The notes beneath the pieces were generated by a model. It saw only the letters and a list, made by a program, of their open reading frames with translations. It was not told the DNA's origin and did not search any database. This document shows, piece by piece, positions 1 through 5,619 of a stretch of DNA of 5,650 nucleotides. Each line of letters begins with the position of its first letter. Position 1 is the stretch's first letter. The translations under genes and the position numbers were made by a program. Source of the stretch: Anaerolineales bacterium (lineage in GTDB: Bacteria; Chloroflexota; Anaerolineae; Anaerolineales; Villigracilaceae); contig JAICQC010000307.1 in the NCBI GenBank assembly GCA_025938055.1, forward strand, positions 1 through 5,650, read 5' to 3'.

Positions 1-1818
1 ATGGCGCTTGAAGTCTCGGGCGCCGCAAACATGACCTTCGAAGGGTTCGAATTCCGCCATACGGGTCCTGGCGCTGGTGCGCTGGTGGTCAGTGTAACGC
101 AGTCCGACGAGGGCTGGGCGGAAAATATAGTCTTCCGCAACAACATTTTCCATGACTCCTACAACAACGACATTCTCAAGATCGCAAACGGATCGCGCTT
201 TATTACCGTGGAAAACAATGTCTTCTACAACCAGGGAGATGATGAACAGCATATGGATGTCAACAGCGTCACCGACGTGGTCATCCAGGATAACATCTTC
301 TTCAATGACTTTGCCGGCAGCGGCAGGCCCATCTCGGCGAGTGCGAAACATTTCATCGTCATCAAAGACAGCAACGACAACTCGGATGGGCTGCTGGGCT
401 CTCAGCGTATCACCGTCCGCCGCAATATATTCATGCACTATGAGGGCGACGGAGATGCGCTCGTCCAGGTGGGGAACGACGGCAAACCCTTCCACGAGGC
501 GAACGAAGTCCGGTTCGAGAATAACCTGATCCTCGGGAATAACACCGACCCGGCGGGCTACTCCTTCGGCGTTTCCGGCGCTAAAAACGTCAGCTTTGTG
601 AATAACACCGTTACAGGAAATTTCCCATCTTCGGGGTATGCCTACCGGATCGTGATCAAGGACCAGAACCCACTCAACCAGAACATTACGTTCTACAACA
701 ATATCTGGTCTGACCCCACTGGGACAATGAGTGATTTCTCTTCGGGAGATACCTCCTCCGTAACCGGCTTTGTGCTCAACAACAACCTGTACTGGAATGG
801 GGGTTCGAACATCCCATCTGGCGATGTGGGCAGCCCGATGTCAACCGACTCAAGCCGCGTGGTCGGCAATCCGTTCTTGAACTCTGATCAGAATGGTATC
901 GCCCTGCCGCGCTGGAACGGCTCCTCGTTTCTGAGCGGCAATGCCAGCGTTCGCCAGGAATTTATTCGCCTGGTTACCCTGTACGGGCAGATTCCAGGTA
1001 GCAGCGCCGCCAGTGACAGGGCACTCGCGGTACAAGCGCCCAGCACTGACATACTTGGGCTGCCACGCGGTCCTTTCCCCGACATGGGTGCTTTTGAATT
1101 TGCAGGAGAAATAACCCCTGCGATAGATACGGCAGGCGTGTTCCGGCCGAACAATGGAGCACTTTATCTTAGGAACAGCAACAGCACCGGTTATGCTGAC
1201 GTGCAGATCAACTATGGTCTGGCAGGGGATTACCCCGTAGTGGGCGACTGGGATGGGGATGGTGTAGATACGATTGGTATCTACCGCAATGGGGTTTTCT
1301 ATCTGCGCAACTCTAACACCATCGGCTTTGCAGATATCGTCTTCTCATTCGGTTCTCCTGGCGACCAACCCATTGCTGGCGACTGGGATGAAGATGGCGT
1401 GGATACGATTGGCGTCTACCGCAGATCAAATGGCACCTTCTTCCTGCGCAACTCCAACAGTGCCGGTGCACCCAGTGTCAGCTTCGTGTTGGGGAATCCT
1501 GGCGATGTGGGGATAGCCGGGGATTGGAATGGAGACGGGAAAGATACGACGGGTGTCTTCCGTCCGAGCAATGGCGCCCTGTACCTGAAGAACACCAACG
1601 CCACGGGTTTTGCCGACATCCAGATCAACTATGGCTTGCCGGGCGACAGACCGGTGACCGGCGATTGGAACGATGATGGCATCGACACGATCGGCATCTA
1701 TCGCAACGGCACCTTCTACCTGCGCAACAGCAATACCATTGGCTTCGCGGATCTAGTCTTCTATTTAGGGAATTCAAGTGACATGCCCATTGCCGGCAAC
1801 TGGGATGGACTACCGTAA
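1..1818 (+). CDS. Secreted right-handed beta-helix protein with C-terminal calcium-loop repeats (5' partial)
   Basis: The reading frame is open from the first base and the 605 visible residues have no signal peptide. The gene therefore almost certainly starts upstream, and the ATG at position 1 is probably an internal Met. Residues about 1-270 show parallel beta-helix coils with an asparagine ladder: N47-N48, N72-N73, D97-N98, N142, N174-N175, N201-N202, N233-N234 and N261-N262, each next to short hydrophobic strands such as NNIF, NNVF and NNLY. Residues about 333-367 (SDRA...DILGLPRG...PDMGAFEF) match the segment that ends many secreted beta-helix proteins, called the choice-of-anchor Q region. 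Residues 379-605 are five units of 45-47 residues, four with DxDxDG-like calcium loops (D416, D461, D508, D555). Beta-helix families include pectate lyases, other polysaccharide-active enzymes and adhesins. I see no diagnostic catalytic set, so the substrate is unknown. A hairpin terminator follows the stop codon. Confidence 0.85.
   Translation: MALEVSGAANMTFEGFEFRHTGPGAGALVVSVTQSDEGWAENIVFRNNIFHDSYNNDILKIANGSRFITVENNVFYNQGDDEQHMDVNSVTDVVIQDNIFFNDFAGSGRPISASAKHFIVIKDSNDNSDGLLGSQRITVRRNIFMHYEGDGDALVQVGNDGKPFHEANEVRFENNLILGNNTDPAGYSFGVSGAKNVSFVNNTVTGNFPSSGYAYRIVIKDQNPLNQNITFYNNIWSDPTGTMSDFSSGDTSSVTGFVLNNNLYWNGGSNIPSGDVGSPMSTDSSRVVGNPFLNSDQNGIALPRWNGSSFLSGNASVRQEFIRLVTLYGQIPGSSAASDRALAVQAPSTDILGLPRGPFPDMGAFEFAGEITPAIDTAGVFRPNNGALYLRNSNSTGYADVQINYGLAGDYPVVGDWDGDGVDTIGIYRNGVFYLRNSNTIGFADIVFSFGSPGDQPIAGDWDEDGVDTIGVYRRSNGTFFLRNSNSAGAPSVSFVLGNPGDVGIAGDWNGDGKDTTGVFRPSNGALYLKNTNATGFADIQINYGLPGDRPVTGDWNDDGIDTIGIYRNGTFYLRNSNTIGFADLVFYLGNSSDMPIAGNWDGLP
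1135..1815 (+). repeat. Five tandem 45-47-residue calcium-loop repeats, order A-B-C-A-B
   Basis: The units are A1 1135-1275, B2 1276-1410, C3 1411-1551, A4 1552-1692 and B5 1693-1815. Each starts with G(V/I)(F/Y)R, continues with an xFYLRNSN-like strand and a GD-P-(V/I) turn, and ends in GDWDGDGxDT or a variant. A1 and A4 share about 35 of 47 residues, and B2 and B5 about three quarters of the aligned residues. A and B types differ clearly: RPxNGALYL against RNGxFYL. The two A units, and the two B units, are exactly 417 bases apart, and cagatcaactatgg is identical at 1204 and 1621. B5 stops inside the loop (GNWDGLP), losing the last acidic positions. The units resemble FG-GAP/VCBS-type or integrin-like propeller blades. 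Confidence 0.85.
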
Positions 1819-1867
1819 ATAGAAGGACAACTTTAAGTCTCGATCTTGACTGCAGAAAAAATACGAA

Positions 1868-1902
1868 ACGAACCGCGTGGCTCAGAAAGCCGCGCGGTTC
1901 GT
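1868..1902 (+). terminator. Strong hairpin terminator, probably bidirectional
   Basis: The left arm at 1868-1881 pairs with the right arm at 1889-1902. This gives 14 pairs including one G-U (T1878 with G1892), around a seven-base loop (tcagaaa). It begins 50 bases after the beta-helix gene's stop codon. On the + strand the arm is followed by tcttcatc rather than a pure T run. On the - strand the hairpin is followed within a few bases by a run of six T (complement of the A run at 1855-1860). The structure is clear; termination efficiency in the + direction is inferred. Confidence 0.75.
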
Positions 1903-1949
1903 CTTCATCATGAACCCCACTATGGAAGGATACAGGCACATATAGGATA

Positions 1950-1958
1950 TGTTATACA
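1950..1958 (+). promoter_or_regulatory. Putative extended -10 promoter element for the Kelch lipoprotein gene
   Basis: TGT-TATACA resembles the bacterial extended -10 consensus TGnTATAAT. It lies 27 bases before the chosen ATG and downstream of the hairpin at 1868-1902, so it could restart transcription there. No convincing -35 hexamer is seen at the usual distance. The call rests on similarity and position only. Confidence 0.35.
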
Positions 1959-1973
1959 TGGGAAAACATTTAT

Positions 1974-1979
1974 GGAGAG
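1974..1979 (+). promoter_or_regulatory. Ribosome binding site of the Kelch lipoprotein gene
   Basis: GGAGAG lies six bases before the ATG at 1986. It supports that start, which also gives a complete lipoprotein signal peptide. Upstream ATG triplets at 1958 and 1972 are out of frame with the gene. Confidence 0.7.
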
Positions 1980-1985
1980 CCTGAT

Positions 1986-3023
1986 ATGTGTCGTCTGAGT
2001 TTCACGAGTCTTGTGCTGATATTGCTATTTACTGGATGTATTCCGGCTGCAAACATACCTCAACAACTACCAACCATATCGCCAACTGCTCCGTCCACAG
2101 CAACGGCAGTTGTTGCCGAGAACCCACCTGCATGCCTGGGCGCCAACATGCTCTATCATTCCCAACTGCGCGAAGTTCTCATGACCGGTTGTGTTCCTGC
2201 CTCGTCGGGCACGAACGACGTCCACGTGCTATGGGGATGGAATGGAGAACAATGGCATCGCGTGGCGGAGGGCGGTCCCGACCCGCTGGTGCTCGGTGGC
2301 GCGGCATATGACGAAAAACGAAATGTCGTCGTAGTCTACGGCGGGTATTCACTGCAAAGGGATGAATGCAACCATGAGACCTGGGAATGGGATGGAGAGA
2401 CCTGGTCCCAGAAAGGAACCGAAGGTCCAACGGCGTGTGATCACCTTGAGATGGTCTATGATGCATCAAGAGGTGAAGTGATCCTCTTCGGTGGAGGGGA
2501 TGAGAGTCACGGTCTGATTGCGGAAACATGGGCGTGGAACGGAGAGGCGTGGACACAGATAGATGAATTAGGACCATCCGTACGCGCACACTTTGGGTTT
2601 GTGTATGACTCCGTACATGAACAGGCTTTACTCCTTGGCGGATATGCAGATCAGATCCTGGATGACTTCTGGGCGTGGAAAGACGGCACGTGGCAGAATG
2701 TGGCGCTCGCCGGACCGGGATCTCTCTCCCATTTCGGGATGGCATTGGACCAGGATGCAAACGCATTGATTATCTTCGGCGGGGCAGGCTCCACATCCAC
2801 ATTCACTTCAGTTTCTGACCGGACGTGGAAACTCGCCGATGGCGCATGGTCGGAACTGGACGTGCAGGAGCATCCTTCCGAGCGCGGCTCGCCTGCCATG
2901 GCATATGACCCGAAACGAAAGAGGGTGGTACTTTATGGAGGCTTTGCGTCCAACCGGAGCGACCTGGACGACACATGGGAATGGGATGGGAGTCAGTGGC
3001 ACTGTATCGTCAATTGCCAGTAA
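1986..3023 (+). CDS. Kelch-repeat lipoprotein, predicted six-bladed beta-propeller
   Basis: The 345-residue product is predicted to be exported and lipid-anchored. Residues 1-17 form a short hydrophobic signal peptide ending in FTGC, with C18 as the probable lipidated cysteine (F at -3 is less usual than L). Residues 20-47 are a Pro/Thr/Ala-rich linker. The rest contains Kelch-type blades of the form YD...R..VVLYGG...TWEWDG..W. The GG turns are at 119-120, 169-170, 218-219, 265-266 and 318-319, and the W-x-W elements are around 133, 182, 229, 281 and 331. A degenerate first blade spans about 51-90, with GC at 68-69 and WGWNGEQW at 83-90. This gives six blades, as in galactose-oxidase-like and other Kelch propellers. 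No galactose oxidase copper-site residues could be assigned. Kelch propellers usually bind proteins or glycans, and the ligand here is unknown. Six cysteines remain after C18 (50, 69, 128, 151, 340, 344), an even number consistent with extracellular disulfides. Confidence 0.85.
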   Translation: MCRLSFTSLVLILLFTGCIPAANIPQQLPTISPTAPSTATAVVAENPPACLGANMLYHSQLREVLMTGCVPASSGTNDVHVLWGWNGEQWHRVAEGGPDPLVLGGAAYDEKRNVVVVYGGYSLQRDECNHETWEWDGETWSQKGTEGPTACDHLEMVYDASRGEVILFGGGDESHGLIAETWAWNGEAWTQIDELGPSVRAHFGFVYDSVHEQALLLGGYADQILDDFWAWKDGTWQNVALAGPGSLSHFGMALDQDANALIIFGGAGSTSTFTSVSDRTWKLADGAWSELDVQEHPSERGSPAMAYDPKRKRVVLYGGFASNRSDLDDTWEWDGSQWHCIVNCQ

Positions 3024-3098
3024 TTCACCTGGAGAGAATCTCTGAACCTGATCTTTTACTTGAAGTAATCATAAACATGTGCTTCTGACCAAGAATTG

Positions 3099-3110
3099 CA
3101 GCATATGCTG
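3099..3110. repeat. 12-bp perfect palindrome in the 3024-3280 gap
   Basis: CAGCATATGCTG reads the same on both strands. Two bases later an imperfect dyad follows at 3113-3124, with CTGA and TCAG arms. Both lie 60-90 bases upstream of the -10-like element at 3184-3192. They could be operator half-sites, or chance. The rest of the gap after the Kelch gene shows no convincing terminator: a four-pair stem at 3033-3043, with a short T run about ten bases later at 3053-3056, is too weak to call. Confidence 0.35.
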
Positions 3111-3183
3111 TCCTGATGAGTCAGCGATTTGCGCCTAAAAACAGGGAGAAACGGAAATTCGCGCCCTCATTTTGCTTTCTTAA

Positions 3184-3192
3184 TGCTATACT
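3184..3192 (+). promoter_or_regulatory. Putative extended -10 promoter element for the LysM lipoprotein gene
   Basis: TGC-TATACT is a close match to the extended -10 consensus TGnTATAAT and lies in an AT-rich stretch. No clear -35 hexamer is present at 16-18 bases, which is acceptable for an extended -10 promoter. It predicts a leader of about 80 bases before the ATG at 3281. Confidence 0.45.
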
Positions 3193-3268
3193 AATTTAAT
3201 AGTTAATCGGCAGGGACATTCCCCGCACGAACTGCATTCGCTGAGCTACTGTGAAGCGAGGTCAGGAA

Positions 3269-3273
3269 AAGGA
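3269..3273 (+). promoter_or_regulatory. Ribosome binding site deciding the ATG 3281 start
   Basis: AAGGA lies seven bases before the ATG at 3281. The frame is also open from a GTG at 3251, but that codon has no purine-rich site upstream and would add ten charged or polar residues ahead of a good lipoprotein signal peptide. The ATG at 3281 is therefore preferred. Confidence 0.7.
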
Positions 3274-3280
3274 TACGTGT

Positions 3281-4894
3281 ATGAATAAGATCATCCGCAA
3301 TTCTTTGTCATCGACCCTTTTGCTCGTACTTTCTGCATGCAACCTGTTTGGACCGCCCAGCGCAATCTCAGGAGAAAACTCGGTGCTCAGGCTGACTGTC
3401 CAGACTCAGAACAACGTCAGCACTTTCAGTCAGGCTGGAGAGACAATTAATTACCAGTATGTCATCACAAACACGGGAACCACACCTCTCGGCGGACCGG
3501 TCGTTGTGACAGACAGCCCGAGACAGGTGGCTTGCCCTGAACTCACAACCGTTGGCAACCTGGATAACTATCTCGATCTAAATGAGACGATTACCTGCGC
3601 AGCCGCGTACATCATCACAGAATCGGACGTCAATACCGGCTCCGTGACCAACGTCGCTGTGGCAACGGCTGGCGGAATCACCTCCAACCAGACCGGGATC
3701 ACTCTCACCCGCGGGCAGCCGCAGCCATCTACCGTCCTCACATTGACGAAGACAGCCAGTTCGCAAACCTACGGTCAGGTCGGGGAAACGATCACCTATA
3801 TGTATGTCATTACTAACGTGGGGAATGCGCCGCTGGGACCCGCCCAGTTCACCATCACTGATGATAAGCTCGGCGCGCCCTTCAACTGCGGGCCCGATGC
3901 AACGACCATTGCCCCGGCTCAATCATTGAACTGCTCCGCGCCTTATTTGATCACCGCCGCGGATATGGCTGCCACCAACGTGACGAACAGCGCAACCGCC
4001 GCCGGCGCAGGACAGACCTCCGCCGCGGCAACAGTCACGATCACGAATCTAACGGCTCCGGCTACCGCAACGCCGCCAACACCAGCCACGGTGCCGCCTT
4101 CGTCGAACCTGGCGCCGGGCAGCACGATCCAGCATCAGGTGGCGGTCGGTGAATGGCTGATCCAGATTGCCCGCTGCTACGGCGCAAGCTATGAAGAGAT
4201 TCGCGACGCGAATCCGCAGATCGCAGACCCCGATCTCATCCTACCCTCGATGGTGGTCACCGTTCCGCGCATCGGCAGCGCGGGCACAATCTATGGTCCG
4301 CCGTGCATTACCTTCCACACAGTCCAAAGTGGAGAGACCTGGGCCTCCATCGCGCAGCGCTACAACGCCTGCGTGGCAGTCTTGCAGGAGGTTAATCCCG
4401 TCGCGCTGACAGCCGGGATTGTCATTAAGGTCCCGCTGAACTCAGCGGGCCTGTACTGCCCGAGTTCTACCGCCGCTCCTCTGGGCACCCCCAACCCCAC
4501 CGCAATCGTCACAACCGTTGCACCCATGCGAATCACTTTCGACCCGGGTCAGAACACAGCTTCACGGATCGGCATCCTCAACCCGTCACAGACCATTCAA
4601 TACATTGTAGCTGCCACACAGGGACAGATGCTGACCGTCCAGCTTACCGCGCCTCCCAATGAAGTGAACCTCGGGGTGAACGGACCCACCGGGCTTGCGC
4701 TCAAACAGCCCGACCCAACATATACCTGGAGCGCGGTCATCGCAACCAGCGGAGACTACACCATCAACCTGACGAGCATACTCGGGAACTCAAGCAAATC
4801 CTATACCCTGCAGGTTTCGCTCACGGCACCGACCACGCCTGATCCGTCCGCGGCAACCGCCACGGCAACATCCACAACGCCTGTCACTCCATGA
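3281..4894 (+). CDS. Lipoprotein with two DUF11/DUF7507-like domains, two LysM modules and a PPC-like C-terminal domain
   Basis: The product is 537 residues from the ATG with a ribosome binding site. Residues 1-19 are a signal peptide with lipobox LSAC, and C20 is probably lipidated, so the protein should sit outside the cytoplasmic membrane. Residues about 35-143 and 152-256 are two related beta-sandwich repeats (GETI-Y-YVITN-G--PLG...TD), each with a cysteine pair (C85/C106 and C203/C218), as in the DUF11/DUF7507 group of surface-protein repeats. A Thr/Pro/Ala linker spans 257-279. LysM 1 covers about 283-329 (VGEWLIQIARCYG...ANP...VTVP) and LysM 2 about 344-386 (SGETWASIAQRYN...VNP...IKVP). 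LysM modules bind N-acetylglucosamine-containing glycans such as peptidoglycan. Residues about 414-514 resemble a bacterial pre-peptidase C-terminal (PPC) beta-sandwich, though no peptidase is present. A Thr/Ser/Ala/Pro tail ends the protein. A role as a wall-binding tether or sensor is inferred. Confidence 0.85.
   Translation: MNKIIRNSLSSTLLLVLSACNLFGPPSAISGENSVLRLTVQTQNNVSTFSQAGETINYQYVITNTGTTPLGGPVVVTDSPRQVACPELTTVGNLDNYLDLNETITCAAAYIITESDVNTGSVTNVAVATAGGITSNQTGITLTRGQPQPSTVLTLTKTASSQTYGQVGETITYMYVITNVGNAPLGPAQFTITDDKLGAPFNCGPDATTIAPAQSLNCSAPYLITAADMAATNVTNSATAAGAGQTSAAATVTITNLTAPATATPPTPATVPPSSNLAPGSTIQHQVAVGEWLIQIARCYGASYEEIRDANPQIADPDLILPSMVVTVPRIGSAGTIYGPPCITFHTVQSGETWASIAQRYNACVAVLQEVNPVALTAGIVIKVPLNSAGLYCPSSTAAPLGTPNPTAIVTTVAPMRITFDPGQNTASRIGILNPSQTIQYIVAATQGQMLTVQLTAPPNEVNLGVNGPTGLALKQPDPTYTWSAVIATSGDYTINLTSILGNSSKSYTLQVSLTAPTTPDPSAATATATSTTPVTP
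3383..4048 (+). repeat. Tandem pair of DUF11/DUF7507-like domain repeats
   Basis: Repeat 1 covers about 3383-3709 and repeat 2 about 3734-4048, joined by a short Gln/Pro linker. Both contain a Q-x-GETI-x-Y-x-YVITN core, a PLG turn, a cysteine pair and a closing SVTN or NVTN strand. Divergence is high at DNA level, so this is an old duplication or family-level repeat rather than recent copying. Boundaries are approximate. Confidence 0.7.
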
Positions 4895-4922
4895 CAGGCA
4901 CAGTAAAGACTTTCATGTATTT

Positions 4923-4959
4923 AGACATCCGTGCGGTGAACCGCACGGATGTCTCTTTT
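4923..4959 (+). terminator. Intrinsic terminator after the LysM lipoprotein gene
   Basis: A perfect 14-bp stem (4923-4936 with 4941-4954) closes a TGAA tetraloop and is followed by ctttt at 4955-4959. It begins 29 bases after the stop codon at 4894. This is a textbook Rho-independent terminator and separates the lipoprotein gene from the nitroreductase gene. Confidence 0.9.
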
Positions 4960-4987
4960 CCGTAGTAAAAACCCATGCATTGAGCGT

Positions 4988-4993
4988 TATACT
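4988..4993 (+). promoter_or_regulatory. Putative -10 promoter element for the nitroreductase gene
   Basis: TATACT lies between the terminator at 4923-4959 and the gene, 35 bases before the ATG at 5029. It is identical to the element proposed upstream of the LysM lipoprotein gene but lacks the TG extension (cgt precedes it). No clear -35 is seen. Confidence 0.35.
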
Positions 4994-5015
4994 TTTGTAG
5001 CAATCATCAAGTCAT

Positions 5016-5022
5016 GGAGGAG
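5016..5022 (+). promoter_or_regulatory. Shine-Dalgarno sequence deciding the ATG 5029 start
   Basis: GGAGGAG is a near-perfect anti-16S match, six bases before the ATG at 5029. An in-frame ATG at 5014 overlaps this site and has no ribosome binding site of its own. The shorter start is strongly preferred. Confidence 0.85.
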
Positions 5023-5028
5023 TATTCA

Positions 5029-5619
5029 ATGGAATTTCGAGAAGTCGTCCTGAAAAGACGCATGGTACGGAACTTTGCAGATAAGCCTCTAGACCCGGCA
5101 ATTATTGATCGCATCCTGGAGCTCACGCGGCATGCTCCGAGCGCAGGTTTTACACAGGGACAGTCCTTTATTGTCGTTACGGGCGCGGAGGCAAAGAAGG
5201 CGATTGCAGCCACCTGCGAGGAGGATGAGTACGTCCGCAAAGGATTTGCTCCTTTTATCTCCAAGGCGCCGGTGCTGCTTGTCCCCTGCACCAGTGAAGA
5301 TGCATACCACCGCCGCTATCAGGAAGTTGATAAGGTCAACGCAGATGGAACGGAGATCGTCTGGCCCGTACCGTACTGGTTCATGGATATTGGCTGCGCG
5401 GTCATGATCGCCCTGCTGGCAGCCATCGATGAGGGATTGGTCTCGGCATTCGCGGGCTCAAAGGATCTGGACAGGCTTCGCGCTGTACTCAACATTCCTA
5501 TGGAAGTGACGCCTGTTGGAGTGATTGCGCTCGGTTATCGCGCCGCGGATGTCCCTTCGCCGTCTCTCAAGCGGGGCCGCAAACGGGACGAGGATTATAT
5601 TCATCGCGAACGCTGGTAA
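5029..5619 (+). CDS. Nitroreductase-family FMN-dependent oxidoreductase
   Basis: The product is 196 residues, a normal length for small nitroreductase-family proteins. Members bind FMN, usually work as dimers, and use NAD(P)H to reduce nitro compounds, quinones or flavins in the cytoplasm. The physiological substrate cannot be told here. The N-terminal KRRMVRNF (9-16) is the usual FMN phosphate-binding start, and APSAGFTQGQ (36-45) is the second flavin-contact segment. Residues 119-143 (FMD-type start, then the long helix into DEGLVSAFAG) form the conserved core helix and loop. PVGVIALGY (162-170) is the late core strand, and the basic C-terminus RGRKRDEDYIHRERW closes the flavin site. An internal segment at 91-118, with RRYQEVDK and WPVPYW, marks a particular subfamily. 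The core loop reads GLVSAFAG, where many relatives have GLG followed by aromatic residues. The gene has its own ribosome binding site and lies behind a terminator, so it is probably transcribed alone. Confidence 0.9.
   Translation: MEFREVVLKRRMVRNFADKPLDPAIIDRILELTRHAPSAGFTQGQSFIVVTGAEAKKAIAATCEEDEYVRKGFAPFISKAPVLLVPCTSEDAYHRRYQEVDKVNADGTEIVWPVPYWFMDIGCAVMIALLAAIDEGLVSAFAGSKDLDRLRAVLNIPMEVTPVGVIALGYRAADVPSPSLKRGRKRDEDYIHRERW

Noticed and set aside
1846..1851. TTGACT as a -35 promoter element
   Set aside because: No -10-like hexamer lies 16-18 bases downstream. That position is inside the hairpin stem.
1625..1939. A 104-codon open frame on the - strand across the end of the beta-helix gene and the hairpin
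   Set aside because: Its product is a low-complexity Cys/Arg-rich sequence caused by reading the repeats backwards, and it runs through the terminator hairpin.
2179..2766. A 195-codon open frame on the - strand inside the Kelch gene
   Set aside because: The translation is rich in Arg, His, Pro and Ser with no recognisable domain. It lies wholly opposite a well-supported lipoprotein gene, as expected for a shadow frame.
3033..3056. Possible terminator after the Kelch gene
   Set aside because: The stem is only four pairs (AGAG/CTCT) with a three-base loop, and the T run starts ten bases further on. This is too weak to call.
3113..3152. CTGATGA followed by GAAAC, resembling the conserved core of a hammerhead ribozyme
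   Set aside because: The stretch between CTGATGA and GAAAC cannot form a proper stem II (G3120 would face A3147). No NUH cleavage site with matching stems I and III was found upstream.
3251..3280. GTG start at 3251 for the LysM lipoprotein
   Set aside because: It has no ribosome binding site and would put ten polar residues ahead of a complete lipoprotein signal peptide that starts at the ATG at 3281.
5014..5028. Longer nitroreductase start at the ATG at 5014
   Set aside because: This ATG overlaps the Shine-Dalgarno sequence of the ATG at 5029 and has no ribosome binding site of its own. Homologous proteins begin close to the second Met.
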